Program-made: the position numbers and the translations under genes | The notes under the pieces: generated by a model | Told to the model about the DNA's origin: nothing | What the model saw: only the letters and a program-made list of their open reading frames with translations | Databases searched by the model: none | Origin: Archangium violaceum | GTDB lineage: Bacteria; Myxococcota; Myxococcia; Myxococcales; Myxococcaceae | DNA: 64,000 bases | Assembly: GCF_016887565.1 (NCBI RefSeq) | Contig: NZ_CP069396.1 | Location: 1,205,001 to 1,269,000 of the forward strand | Direction: 5' to 3' | Part shown: positions 52,038-59,914 of the stretch, in pieces | Layout: each line of letters starts with the position of its first letter | Position numbering within the stretch: the stretch's first letter is position 1

Positions 52038-52228
52038 AGCCTGCCCCGATTTTGTGGACACACCCAATAAGTCGGCTACACGGGAGGTAGTGTCCATGGA
52101 GCGACACGAACAGCCGCTGCTCTGAGATTCCAGCCCTCATCGAGCAGGCGCAGGATGCGGATGCGACGCCAGCGTAGCTGATGAAGATTGGGTGGATGCG
52201 TGCGCGTGGACCGCGCCCGGGCCGTTGC

Positions 52229-53173
52229 TCAACGCGCGTTGCCCGCGCGCAGCCACGCGATGTAGTCCTCGGCCGCGCGCTGGGTGCCATAGGCGGGCTG
52301 GTAGCCGGTGTCTTGCTGAAGGCGGCTGATGTCGAGGTAGTTGTGCGGGGTCGGCTTGCCGGTGGGGAGCTCGAGCTGTGCGTCGGGAACGACGGTCTTG
52401 ATCGCGGCGACGACCTCGGCATTCGTCGTCGCACGGCCAGACGCGATGTTGTACGTGCGGTAGTTCAGACGGTCTGCGAGCTGAAGGAGCGCGATGGCGC
52501 GGCCGGTGTCCTTGACGTAGCAGAGGTCAAGCGCGTTTCCTGCATAGGCGGGGATAACGAGTCGGGACAGATCCGGCTTCGTGCCACGGGCCGCCGCGTG
52601 GATGAGCGCGGGCGCGGGGAAGAACGGATCGTCGTGACCGACTGGGCCCCAGGTGCCGGAGATCCGGTAGTTGACGATCTCGATGCCGGTGGCGCCAGAC
52701 AGGTGTTCGTTGAGCAGTTCGCCGATCTTCTTGAACGTCGGGATCAGGTGTGGAGCCGACATCGGCAGCGGCATGTCTTCACGGAGGGCGCCTTCGCTCG
52801 CGACACCGGCGTAGACGCCGATCGTGCTCGCGACGCCCACGCGCTTGACGCCCCAGTTCTGGGCGGCCTGCACGATGTTGAGTAGGCCGCCGAGCGCCTT
52901 GCGGGTGGCGTCGACGGGCGGCTCGGACGTCGGAGGCCAGGGCATGGAGCCCGCGAGATGCACGATGCCGGTGATCTTGTGGCGAGTGCCGACGTCGAGC
53001 AGCGACGCCAGATCGGTGACGTCCCCCTGTGCCACCGCCACGGGCAGATCGGCGAGGTGAGCCGGGACCTCCCCGGTTCGGCGCTGGAAGAGCATGCACT
53101 TCTCGCCCATCTCGTGCAGCGCACGAACGGTGTGTGAACCGATGAAACCTGAACCTCCGGTAACCAAGATCAT
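52229..53173 (-). CDS. NAD-dependent epimerase/dehydratase (extended SDR)
   Basis: 314 residues. Rossmann start MILVTGGSGFIGSHTVRALH (TGGSGFIG). HLAGSMPWPP follows at the end of beta-4, and a Ser in VASTIGVYAG is followed about 30 residues on by the catalytic-type segment. The canonical YxxxK is not obvious (YAGVASEGALREDMPLPMSA), so activity may be reductive or altered. C-terminal substrate part LEDYIAWLRA-like. Divergent from an AraC gene 105 bp away; both lie between the 41-bp inverted repeats. Confidence 0.8.
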   Translation of the reverse strand: MILVTGGSGFIGSHTVRALHEMGEKCMLFQRRTGEVPAHLADLPVAVAQGDVTDLASLLDVGTRHKITGIVHLAGSMPWPPTSEPPVDATRKALGGLLNIVQAAQNWGVKRVGVASTIGVYAGVASEGALREDMPLPMSAPHLIPTFKKIGELLNEHLSGATGIEIVNYRISGTWGPVGHDDPFFPAPALIHAAARGTKPDLSRLVIPAYAGNALDLCYVKDTGRAIALLQLADRLNYRTYNIASGRATTNAEVVAAIKTVVPDAQLELPTGKPTPHNYLDISRLQQDTGYQPAYGTQRAAEDYIAWLRAGNAR

Positions 53174-53278
53174 TTGTAACTCCTTCGTAGATGGTGGTCT
53201 TCAGCACCCAGACGATAGGAGGCAGAGGCAGGACGTTCTACAATAGGGAGTCCGTATTTCGTTTGCAGGAGTCCGGCC

Positions 53279-54208
53279 ATGATCGATCCGCTTGCCGAGG
53301 TAGTCACGCTGCTCCAGCCGGGCGCTCCGTTCTCGAAGCTCGTCAGCGGTGCAGGTCGGTGGAGCGTTCGCCGCGCGGAAGCCGGGGGGCCCTTCTACTG
53401 CGCGATCCTCGATGGTGCGAGCCGCCTTGCGGTCGACGGACACGAGCCGGTGATCCTCGAGACGGGTGACTTCGTTCTGGTCCCCTCGGTGTTCAACTTC
53501 ACGGCGTCGAGCCTCGAGCCGCCGAGGGGCAAGAGCGACACCGCGTACGTCGTATTGCCCGATGGCGAAGTCAGACACGGCAATCCAGGCGGCCCTCCCG
53601 ACGTTCGAATGCTGGTGGGCTACTGCGTCTTCGGTTCCCCGGATGCGAGCTTGCTGGTCTCGCTCCTCCCGCGGCTCGTGCATGTTCGAGGGGAGCGACG
53701 GCTCTCCACCCTCGTGCAGCTCGTGAGAGAGGAGTCCCGCGAACGGCGGCCCGCCCGTGATGTCATCCTGGCTCGCCTCCTTGAGGTTCTTCTCATCGAA
53801 GCCCTCCGCTCCACGGCGGGGACTGCGGCGTCGCCGGGCCTCCTGCGCGGCCTCGCCGACGAGCGCCTCTCCGCCGCGATACGACGAATGCACGAGAGCC
53901 CGACCAAGGCGTGGACGGTCGCGCAGTTGGCGAAAGAGGCGGCACTCTCTCGTTCGGCGTTTTTCGAGCGCTTCAGCCGCGCGGTGGGCGTTGCCCCGAT
54001 GGAGTACCTGCTCGGCTGGCGCATGGCCCTAGCGAAGGACCTACTGCGGCGGAAGAAAATCACTGTCGCCGAGGTCGCGGAGCAAGTCGGCTACAGCTCC
54101 GCGAGCACGTTCAGCGTTGCGTTCACCCGCTACGTCGGGTTGCCGCCGACGCAGTACGTGCGGCGATCAGCGCCAGCTTTGGGCTTGCCCCAGTTACGTG
54201 GACAGTAG
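53279..54208 (+). CDS. AraC-family regulator with cupin N-domain
   Basis: 309 residues. N-terminal cupin (about 10-185; AraC-binding type found in many oxidoreductase regulators), with RRAEAGGPFYCAILDGASRL and HEPVILETGDFVLVPSVFNF. Double HTH at about 205-300: TVAQLAKEAALSRSAFFERF and VAEVAEQVGYSSASTFSVAF. Divergent from the epimerase gene, which it probably controls. This cupin-AraC/SDR pairing is common in proteobacteria. Confidence 0.9.
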   Translation: MIDPLAEVVTLLQPGAPFSKLVSGAGRWSVRRAEAGGPFYCAILDGASRLAVDGHEPVILETGDFVLVPSVFNFTASSLEPPRGKSDTAYVVLPDGEVRHGNPGGPPDVRMLVGYCVFGSPDASLLVSLLPRLVHVRGERRLSTLVQLVREESRERRPARDVILARLLEVLLIEALRSTAGTAASPGLLRGLADERLSAAIRRMHESPTKAWTVAQLAKEAALSRSAFFERFSRAVGVAPMEYLLGWRMALAKDLLRRKKITVAEVAEQVGYSSASTFSVAFTRYVGLPPTQYVRRSAPALGLPQLRGQ

Positions 54209-54258
54209 GGTTAAGATGCCGACTTATGAGGTGTGTCCACAAAACCGGGGCAGGTTCA

Positions 54259-54497
54259 TGAAGCAGAAGCCCAGCCGGGTGTACGTTACCCGTGGCTCGG
54301 ACATCAGCCTGGTATGGGACGCCATGGCACAACCCTCGACCAGCCAGAGCGCTTGACGCATTGACTGGCGGCGCAGAAGACCACCACTGGGCTCTTGTGC
54401 CCCTTGCCCGCTTCCGCGGCCAAGCCTCTGGCGCTCACCTCGGACTCCGAGATACTCCACGCCCTCGCGTCCCTCGAATGGCGCCTGGAGAGACTCC
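54259..54497. other. Gap between inverted repeat and glutaminase
   Basis: No gene is seen; probably the glutaminase leader. The ribosome site GGAGAG is at 54487-54492, before the TTG start. Confidence 0.4.
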
Positions 54498-55409
54498 TTG
54501 GACTATCCCACCCTGCTGGCCGAGCTCGCGGCTGAAGTCCAGCCGCTGCTGGGACGGGGCCGCGTGGCGGACTACATCCCGTTGCTGGCCCAGGCAGACC
54601 CCTCGCGCTTCGGCCTGGCCCTGGCCGCCCTGGAAGGCGGGCTGTACGGCACCGGCGACGAGCAGGAGAGCTTCTCCATCCAGAGCATCTCCAAGGTCTT
54701 CGCCCTCGCCCTCACCCTGCCCCACCTGGGCGAGGCGCTCTGGCGGCGCGTGGGCAAGGAGCCCTCCGGCAACCCCTTCAACTCCCTGGTCCAGCTCGAG
54801 TACGAGCGCGGCCTGCCGCGCAACCCCTTCATCAACGCCGGGGCCCTGGTCGTCACCGACGCCCTGCTGTCGCTCACCGGCGATGCCTGCGGCACGGTGC
54901 TCGCCTTCCTGCGGGCCCAGGCCGGCCCCGAGCAGGTGGCCGTCGACGAGGACATCGCCGAGTCGGAGTGGCAGCACCGGGACCGCAACGCCGCCCTGGC
55001 CCACTTCATGAAGTCGTTCGGCAACCTCCACAACCCCGTCGACGAGGTGCTGCGGCACTACTTCCGCCAGTGCGCCATCCGCATGAACTGCCGGCAGTTG
55101 GCTCGCGCCGGCCTGTTCCTGGCCAACCATGGCCTCTGTCCGGACGGCCGGCGCCTGCTCACCCGCAGTCAGGCCAAGCAGATCAACGCCATCATGCTCA
55201 CCTGCGGCACCTACGACGCCGCCGGCGAGTTCGCCTACCGCGTGGGCCTGCCCTGCAAGAGCGGCGTGGGCGGCGGCATCCTCGCCATCATCCCCAGCCG
55301 CATGGCGCTTGCCACCTGGAGCCCCGGCCTGGACGCCCAGGGAAACTCCCTGGCCGGGCTCGCCGTGCTGGATCACTTCACCACCCGCACAGGGCTCTCC
55401 ATCTTCTAG
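54498..55409 (+). CDS. glsA: Glutaminase
   Basis: 303 residues from a TTG at 54498 after GGAGAG; no earlier in-frame start is better. It hydrolyses glutamine to glutamate and ammonia by a beta-lactamase-like serine mechanism. The S-x-x-K catalytic motif lies in FSIQSISKVFALAL (about 58-65). GNPFNSLVQLEYERGLPRNP, FINAGALVVTD and GVGGGILAIIP are signature stretches of the family. Length matches GlsA/YbaS proteins. It sits between the IR-bounded cassette and IS91 copy B, within the segment framed by the two 254-bp repeats. Confidence 0.95.
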   Translation: MDYPTLLAELAAEVQPLLGRGRVADYIPLLAQADPSRFGLALAALEGGLYGTGDEQESFSIQSISKVFALALTLPHLGEALWRRVGKEPSGNPFNSLVQLEYERGLPRNPFINAGALVVTDALLSLTGDACGTVLAFLRAQAGPEQVAVDEDIAESEWQHRDRNAALAHFMKSFGNLHNPVDEVLRHYFRQCAIRMNCRQLARAGLFLANHGLCPDGRRLLTRSQAKQINAIMLTCGTYDAAGEFAYRVGLPCKSGVGGGILAIIPSRMALATWSPGLDAQGNSLAGLAVLDHFTTRTGLSIF

Positions 55410-55484
55410 CCTCCGGAAAGGTGTCAGAGGGTTCGAGTGGCGCCCACGCCGTGCATTTCAAAATGAAGGCTCTGGCGCGGCTCA

Positions 55485-55502
55485 CTTGTAGACGTCTACA
55501 AG
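55485..55502. promoter_or_regulatory. 18-bp perfect palindrome
   Basis: CTTGTAGACGTCTACAAG is self-complementary. It lies 75 bp after glsA and 42 bp before IS91 copy B, whose flank repeats CACTTGTAGG. It may be part of an IS end or an operator. Confidence 0.4.
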
Positions 55503-55544
55503 CGAGGTGGTGAGCAGTGGTTTTACATGCCACATCACTTGTAG

Positions 55545-55798
55545 GCGTATAGGCAGGATAGAGGCGGTGTGGAGGGGGAGGGCTGGTGCAGAGGGGCGGA
55601 GGAGGGCCGCTGACGGGTGCCGGCCGAGCTGAGAGCCGGGCCGGTGGAGAGGCCACGCAGCCTCCTTGGGCATGCCTGCCCAGGCCGCCCTCCCATGAGG
55701 GGCGCGGCAGGGGCATCAGGTCTCTTGGCTGTGGCGGCGTAAGCCTCAACACCAGGCGCCCTGGGGTGGCGCTCGCGCCGGGGTCAGGCTCGCACCTG
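55545..55798 (-). repeat. 254-bp IS91-type end, copy B
   Basis: Same sequence as copy A except two substitutions. On the minus strand it carries the last residues and stop (55746-55748) of an IS91-type transposase. Its coding part continues to 55821 and then resumes beyond the IS66 insertion at 58367. Confidence 0.85.
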
Positions 55799-55821
55799 CC
55801 GTGGGCAGTCCCAGGTGCTCC
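55746..55821 (-). pseudogene. IS91-type transposase, last 25 codons
   Basis: ILEHLGLPTAGASLTPARAP then PQGAWC stop. It is separated from its upstream part by the IS66 element; the break falls in the ILEH codons. Confidence 0.7.
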
Positions 55822-55956
55822 GTAAATGCTCGCCGAGCCCCGTGGTCGAAGAGCTTGACGACGAATGGAGGGCGTGAGGGGGGCGCTCACCGCAGTGCAA
55901 CAAGCACCGCGGCGCCCGGTCAGCTCGAGACAGGTGGGAATGAGTAGCGTAGCGCG

Positions 55957-57456
55957 TCAGCCCTCGGCGGGCTGAGCGAGTTGGTTGGGCAGGGGGAGCG
56001 CTTCCCCGCGCAGGGCCGCCAGCGCGGCCTCTCGCAGGTAGCGCTTGGGGTCCACCCCGCATAGCTTCGCCGTCTCCATCAGGCTGTAGTAGAGGGCCGC
56101 CACCTCGGTGCCGCGCCGGCTCCGGCTGCCGTAGTGGTTCTTGCGGCCCACCGCCAGCCCGCGCATGGCACGCTCGGTGGCTCCATTGTCCAGCGGCACC
56201 CGCGGGTCCGTCAGAAACCGTGTCAGCCCCGTCCACCGGTTGCTCATGTATTTGATTGCCTGGCCCAGCGCCGACTGGGGCAGGACGCGCTGCTCGCACG
56301 CCCACTGGTGCAGCCGCTCGATAATGGGACGGCTCTTCTGCTGTCGCAGTTCCAGCAGGCGCGCCAGGTTCTCGGGCCCCTGCTTATACTCGCGCTCCAC
56401 CGCGTACAGCTCGGCAATCATGTCCAGGGCTTCGTTCGCCTGGGGGAAGGCTTCCGCGCACTCGACGAATTTGCGCCGCGCGTGCATCCAGCAGTTCACC
56501 AGAGATATGCCCGCGCTCTTGCCCGCCACGCTCTCGTATGTGCTCAGCCCATCCGTCATGAGGACTCCACGGAAGTCCTTGAGCATGTTGCGCGCGGCCT
56601 CCACGTCCCGGCCCTCCTGTATCCGGTACACCACGGCGTCAGGAGCGCACAGTGCCCAGGCGTACCAGCGCGTCTGACTCTTGCTGCCCAGCAGCGGCCA
56701 GCGCGTCTCGTCTCCCCCCAGAATCTCCCGCGTCAGCAGCGCCTGGTGCAGCGCCTCGTGCGCGGGCGACAGCAGCCGCGCCAGCGCGTCTATCTGGTCC
56801 CAAAGCGTCTGGCTGTCCACCGCCAGCCCCTCGCGCTGCATGGTTCTCACCTGCCGCTCCAGCGGCATGTGGTCGAGGTACTTGGCCACGGCCACTTCCA
56901 CGGCGAAGTCCACCGAGTAGCGCCCGCCGGGCTGAAGCTTGGGCGGGCCCAGGGCCGTCTCCACGCATCCGCCGCACCCGCAGCGGTACTTCTGTCGCTT
57001 GTGGCGGCGCAGCACGAAGCGCCGCTCCACCACGTCCACCTCCTCGGCCTCCTCGTAGCAACCCTTCATTTCCGTCAGCGCCCCGCCGCACTCGGGACAC
57101 TGCTTGTCTGGCTCCTCCAGCGTGTGCACTTCCTCCAGCAGTGGCAGTGTGGGCTGGGTGCGCGGGCCGTGGCCGCGCGCGGGCTCGGCCGGCCCGGCCT
57201 GTTTCCCCTCGTCCTGCTCGCCGCGGGGGCGCTTCTCGCTGGAGCGGCCAAACAGCTCGCCGGTGCGCTGCGCGAGCTGCCGCTCCAACTCCTGCAAGCG
57301 CAACTGCAATTCCTCGGCGTCCTGGCCCCGCGCGCTCATCAGCTTGCGCGTGAGCTCCACCACGCGCGCCACCAGGCGCTTGTTCTCCGCCTCCAGCAAC
57401 AGGGCCGCCTGGCGCAGCCTCTCCACGTCCTTCTCCGTCGTAAGCTGGAAGCTCAT
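55957..57456 (-). CDS. tnpC: IS66 transposase TnpC
   Basis: 499 residues. Leucine-zipper N-domain (LRQAALLLEAENKRLVARVV), zinc-finger CPECGGALTEMKG with C-rich YRCGCGGC, then the DDE domain. Candidate catalytic acids lie in GDETRWPLLGSKSQTRWYAW, VLMTDGLSTYESVAG and NGATERAMRGLAVGRKNHYG. The C-terminus YLREAALAALRGEALPLPNQ is typical. Intact, so the element could transpose. Confidence 0.95.
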   Translation of the reverse strand: MSFQLTTEKDVERLRQAALLLEAENKRLVARVVELTRKLMSARGQDAEELQLRLQELERQLAQRTGELFGRSSEKRPRGEQDEGKQAGPAEPARGHGPRTQPTLPLLEEVHTLEEPDKQCPECGGALTEMKGCYEEAEEVDVVERRFVLRRHKRQKYRCGCGGCVETALGPPKLQPGGRYSVDFAVEVAVAKYLDHMPLERQVRTMQREGLAVDSQTLWDQIDALARLLSPAHEALHQALLTREILGGDETRWPLLGSKSQTRWYAWALCAPDAVVYRIQEGRDVEAARNMLKDFRGVLMTDGLSTYESVAGKSAGISLVNCWMHARRKFVECAEAFPQANEALDMIAELYAVEREYKQGPENLARLLELRQQKSRPIIERLHQWACEQRVLPQSALGQAIKYMSNRWTGLTRFLTDPRVPLDNGATERAMRGLAVGRKNHYGSRSRRGTEVAALYYSLMETAKLCGVDPKRYLREAALAALRGEALPLPNQLAQPAEG

Positions 57457-57512
57457 GCCCCCGGTAGTGACATGGCTTCACCCTCCCGCGCAAGTAGTCC
57501 GTGCAGCGTGAC

Positions 57513-57911
57513 TCACGAAGTCACCCCCTGCACTGTCTGGGCTTGGAAGAGAGGCACCAGTTTGTACGGCTCGGGCGACAGCGGCGCTCGCCCCACCATC
57601 TCGCTGCCCTCCAGGAACAGGGCCAGCTCCGACACCGTCAGCTCAAGCGGCTGCGCGCCACTCTCGCGCCGCCACAGCGGGGCGAAGCGTCCCTTCTCCA
57701 ACCGCTTGGCGTACAAGCACAGCCCGGTGCCGTCCCAGAAGAGCGCCTTGGCCCTCTTCCTGTCCCGTCCGACGAAGAGGAAGACGTCTCCCGAGAGGAA
57801 GTCGCGCCCCAGCGCCTGCGTCACCAGCCCGCACAGCGCATCGAAGCTCTTGCGCATGTCGCACGGCTGCCCGTAGGCGTACACCGCGAGCCTGCGCGTG
57901 GAGCCAATCAC
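57513..57911 (-). CDS. tnpB: IS66 accessory protein TnpB
   Basis: 132 residues, GTG at 57911 overlapping the tnpA stop (GTGA). GQPCDMRKSFDALCGLVTQA and DVFLFVGRDRKRAKALFWDG, then GLCLYAKRLEKGRF are the IS66 Orf2 signature. Required for transposition in IS66 elements; biochemical role unclear. Confidence 0.94.
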   Translation of the reverse strand: MIGSTRRLAVYAYGQPCDMRKSFDALCGLVTQALGRDFLSGDVFLFVGRDRKRAKALFWDGTGLCLYAKRLEKGRFAPLWRRESGAQPLELTVSELALFLEGSEMVGRAPLSPEPYKLVPLFQAQTVQGVTS

Positions 57912-58285
57912 TGCAGCCCCCTCAGCAACCGCACCGCGTCTTCCAGCGACAGCCCCTCCACCCGGACTCCCCCCGGCCCGTGCACCACCAGCCCCCTTCC
58001 TCGAGCCTGGGCACGCTCGGCCTTTATCTCGACGGGCACCAGCGCCTCCCTCGCGGGCTGCTGCTGGGTGGCTCGGCGCGCCGCGCTGCCCCACCGGCTG
58101 AGCGTCCAGCTGCTCATGCCCAACTCCTTCGCCGCTTCCTCCACGCTCGCCCCCTGCTGCTGGCGCGCTCGCACGTACTCCAACGCTTCCTGTCTCTGCT
58201 CCTCCGTGTAGCGCGCTCTCGGGCCCACTCCTCCCCGCTCTTGCACCACCTTCCGGAACTTCTCCGCCTGCTCCTTCATGTCCAT
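57908..58285 (-). CDS. tnpA: IS66 accessory protein TnpA
   Basis: 125 residues from the ATG at 58285 (GGAGG 8 nt upstream; the frame is open to 58324). HTH: RYTEEQRQEALEYVRARQQQ and VEEAAKELGMSSWTLSRWG. The C-terminus VRVEGLSLEDAVRLLRGLQ is conserved in IS66 Orf1 proteins. Not the catalytic transposase. Confidence 0.9.
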   Translation of the reverse strand: MDMKEQAEKFRKVVQERGGVGPRARYTEEQRQEALEYVRARQQQGASVEEAAKELGMSSWTLSRWGSAARRATQQQPAREALVPVEIKAERAQARGRGLVVHGPGGVRVEGLSLEDAVRLLRGLQ

Positions 58286-58374
58286 CTCTTCCGCCTCCTT
58301 CTTGGGGACGACGGACATGCTCACGTCTCGGCGCTCACGTCACGACGGGCTCGGGCGAGCATTTACGGTGCTCC

Positions 58375-58520
58375 AAAATCGCGCGCACCCCTCTGGCTTG
58401 CTTCACGTACGCCAGCACCCGCCGCCTGCCTCCACACCTGACGCAGGTGAAGCCCGTCCACCGCGAATGTCCTGCGCAGCAGCCCTGCCCAGTCTACTGG
58501 CGGCGTCCTCTCCTTCCTCC
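58375..58520 (-). pseudogene. IS91-type transposase relic, upstream part
   Basis: TPPVDWAGLLRRTFAVDG is in one frame; the continuation CVRCGGRRRVLAYVKQARGV then RAIL is in the next, showing a frameshift before the zinc-ribbon tail. It joins ILEH... at 55821 if the IS66 element and one target copy are removed. Upstream parts are not recognisable. Confidence 0.65.
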
Positions 58521-58696
58521 GCTCCTGCCTCGCTCCTGCCTCAGGCGCCACGCTCGCCTCCTCTGCTCCTACCTGGGGGCGCGTCACGCTCCTCTCCTCC
58601 GCTCCTGCTTGGGGGAGCGCTTCAGGTCGGTCCACCACAGCTCGATGGGGTTGAAGTCCGGGCCAGCCCCCACCGTTCACGTCGACCGCGCCCAGG
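58521..58696. other. Repetitive gap, no gene
   Basis: CTCCTCTGCTCCT-type and GGGGGAGCG-type short repeats; probably decayed linker DNA of the IS91 relic. Confidence 0.35.
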
Positions 58697-59089
58697 TTAC
58701 TTGGCGACGCCTTCCACGATGAAGACCCGCGACTTGGCCGATCTGTGCCGGATTGGCATGATCTCCCGGTACTTGGGAGAGTCATACCAGGCTTGAGCCT
58801 GTTCCATGCTCGGAAACGCGATCATGACGATGCGCTTGGTGGGCTCGCCTTCCAGAGAGGTGACCTTGCCGCCTCGCACGACGTAGCGTCCGCCGAACGG
58901 CGCGAAGGTCGACTCGACTGCGGCGCTGTAGGGCCTGATGCCTTCCGCGTCGGTCAGTTCGAATTCGGAGATGTAGAAGGCAGGCGGCTTGGCGGCGGAA
59001 GCCGCCTGGGCGTACAGGCTCATGGCCGGAAGAGCGCCAATGGAGGTGCCGGCCAGTACAGCGAGCAGAAGGGATCGTTTCGTCTTCAT
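58697..59089 (-). CDS. Secreted DUF1330 protein
   Basis: 130 residues, ATG at 59089 with AAGGAAGC upstream. Signal LLLAVLAGTSIGALPAMSLY. DUF1330 core: FYISEFELTDAEGIRPYSAA, FGGRYVVRGGKVTSLEG, RIVMIAFPSMEQAQAWYDSP. DUF1330 is a ferredoxin-like fold related to dimeric alpha-beta barrels; most members are cytosolic, so the signal peptide is unusual. It is 26 bp downstream of the tandem-ABM gene, on the same strand. Confidence 0.85.
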   Translation of the reverse strand: MKTKRSLLLAVLAGTSIGALPAMSLYAQAASAAKPPAFYISEFELTDAEGIRPYSAAVESTFAPFGGRYVVRGGKVTSLEGEPTKRIVMIAFPSMEQAQAWYDSPKYREIMPIRHRSAKSRVFIVEGVAK

Positions 59090-59115
59090 GTTGCTTCCTT
59101 GGGGTGAAAGCGGCC

Positions 59116-59823
59116 TCACCGTGGCTTCGCGCTGAGCGAGAGCGGCTCCGTCTCGAAAAGCCTGCGAGCCGTGATCATGGACTTGGTGACGTCCACGTAC
59201 TTCTTGAAGTGCGGCGACTCGAGGTGCTGACGGTATGCCTTCTCGTCCGCGTAAATCTCGAAAAACCGCAGATGGGTCGGGTTCTCTTTCAAGGCCACCG
59301 AGTAGATGGCCAGCACGCCGGCTTCGATGCGGATCGAGGTTTCGATCTCCTCCGTCACGGCGGCCTTGTAGGCTTCGAGCTGGGCCGGAGCGATTTCCAA
59401 CTCGGCGATACGCACAAGCGCTTTGGCAGGCAACCGCGGCTTTGCGCCGAGCAGGATAGGCACCGCGTCGTACATTTTGCGGGCCAGCACCATCTTGGCC
59501 GTGCCAGAGCGGAACCTCTGGAAATGCGGCGTCCGCAGATGTGCTTGATACGCGCTTTCGTCCGCGTACATCTCGAACACACGGATGCGGGCCGGGTTGC
59601 CTTTCTCCGCCGCGGCATGGAGGGCCAGCACGCCCCGCTCCAGCCGAAGCGTCGCCACCGCATGCTCGCGAGCCGCCGCCTTGAAGCCTTCCAGCTGCGC
59701 GGGGTCGATTTCCAGGTCCGCCAGTCGCACGAACGGGACCTGCGCTTTCTGGGCCAGGGCGGGTGGGCCAAGGCACAACGCAAGCGCCGACGCGCACACC
59801 ATCAGGGACTGCCTAAGGTTCAT
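59116..59823 (-). CDS. Secreted tandem ABM-fold protein
   Basis: 235 residues. Signal MNLRQSLMVCASALALCLGP. Two copies of an antibiotic-biosynthesis-monooxygenase (dimeric alpha-beta barrel) domain: VPFVRLADLEIDPAQLEGFK with RVFEMYADESAYQAHLRTPH, and ALVRIAELEIAPAQLEAYKA with RFFEIYADEKAYRQHLESPH. Tandem domains form a monomeric barrel pair. Substrate unknown; signal-bearing ABM proteins are rare. Likely co-transcribed with the DUF1330 gene, a related fold. Confidence 0.85.
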   Translation of the reverse strand: MNLRQSLMVCASALALCLGPPALAQKAQVPFVRLADLEIDPAQLEGFKAAAREHAVATLRLERGVLALHAAAEKGNPARIRVFEMYADESAYQAHLRTPHFQRFRSGTAKMVLARKMYDAVPILLGAKPRLPAKALVRIAELEIAPAQLEAYKAAVTEEIETSIRIEAGVLAIYSVALKENPTHLRFFEIYADEKAYRQHLESPHFKKYVDVTKSMITARRLFETEPLSLSAKPR

Positions 59824-59914
59824 GTGTATTCATTTCCAGAGATGGATGGGGCCAATTTTTGCGCCGCAGCTTACACTACCATCTGCTGAGCAGGCCGCGT
59901 GGGTAGTTCCAGCC

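Larger units (their letters stand above)
52036..54258. mobile_element. Cassette bounded by 41-bp inverted repeats (IS3-like tips)
   Basis: Positions 52036-52076 and 54218-54258 are inverse copies matching at 37 of 41 bases. The tips are TGAGCCTGCCCCGATTTTGT and TGAACCTGCCCCGGTTTTGT, resembling IS3-family ends (TGAACCGCCCCG type). Between them is no transposase; instead an NAD-dependent epimerase and a divergent AraC regulator. No target duplication is seen. Either a passenger-carrying non-autonomous element or two decayed IS ends that happen to face each other. Confidence 0.5.
55822..58366 (-). mobile_element. Complete IS66-family insertion sequence
   Basis: 2545 bp with ends GTAAATGCTCGCCGAGCCCC (left) and GTAAATGCTCGCCCGAGCCC (right, inverse). 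An intact 8-bp target duplication GGTGCTCC lies at 55814-55821 and 58367-58374. All three genes tnpA, tnpB and tnpC are open. It sits inside an IS91-type transposase relic. The perfect duplication and open frames point to recent insertion. Confidence 0.93.

Noticed and set aside
56134-57876. 580-codon plus-strand frame across the IS66 genes
   Set aside because: Shadow of tnpC and tnpB, which match IS66 throughout.
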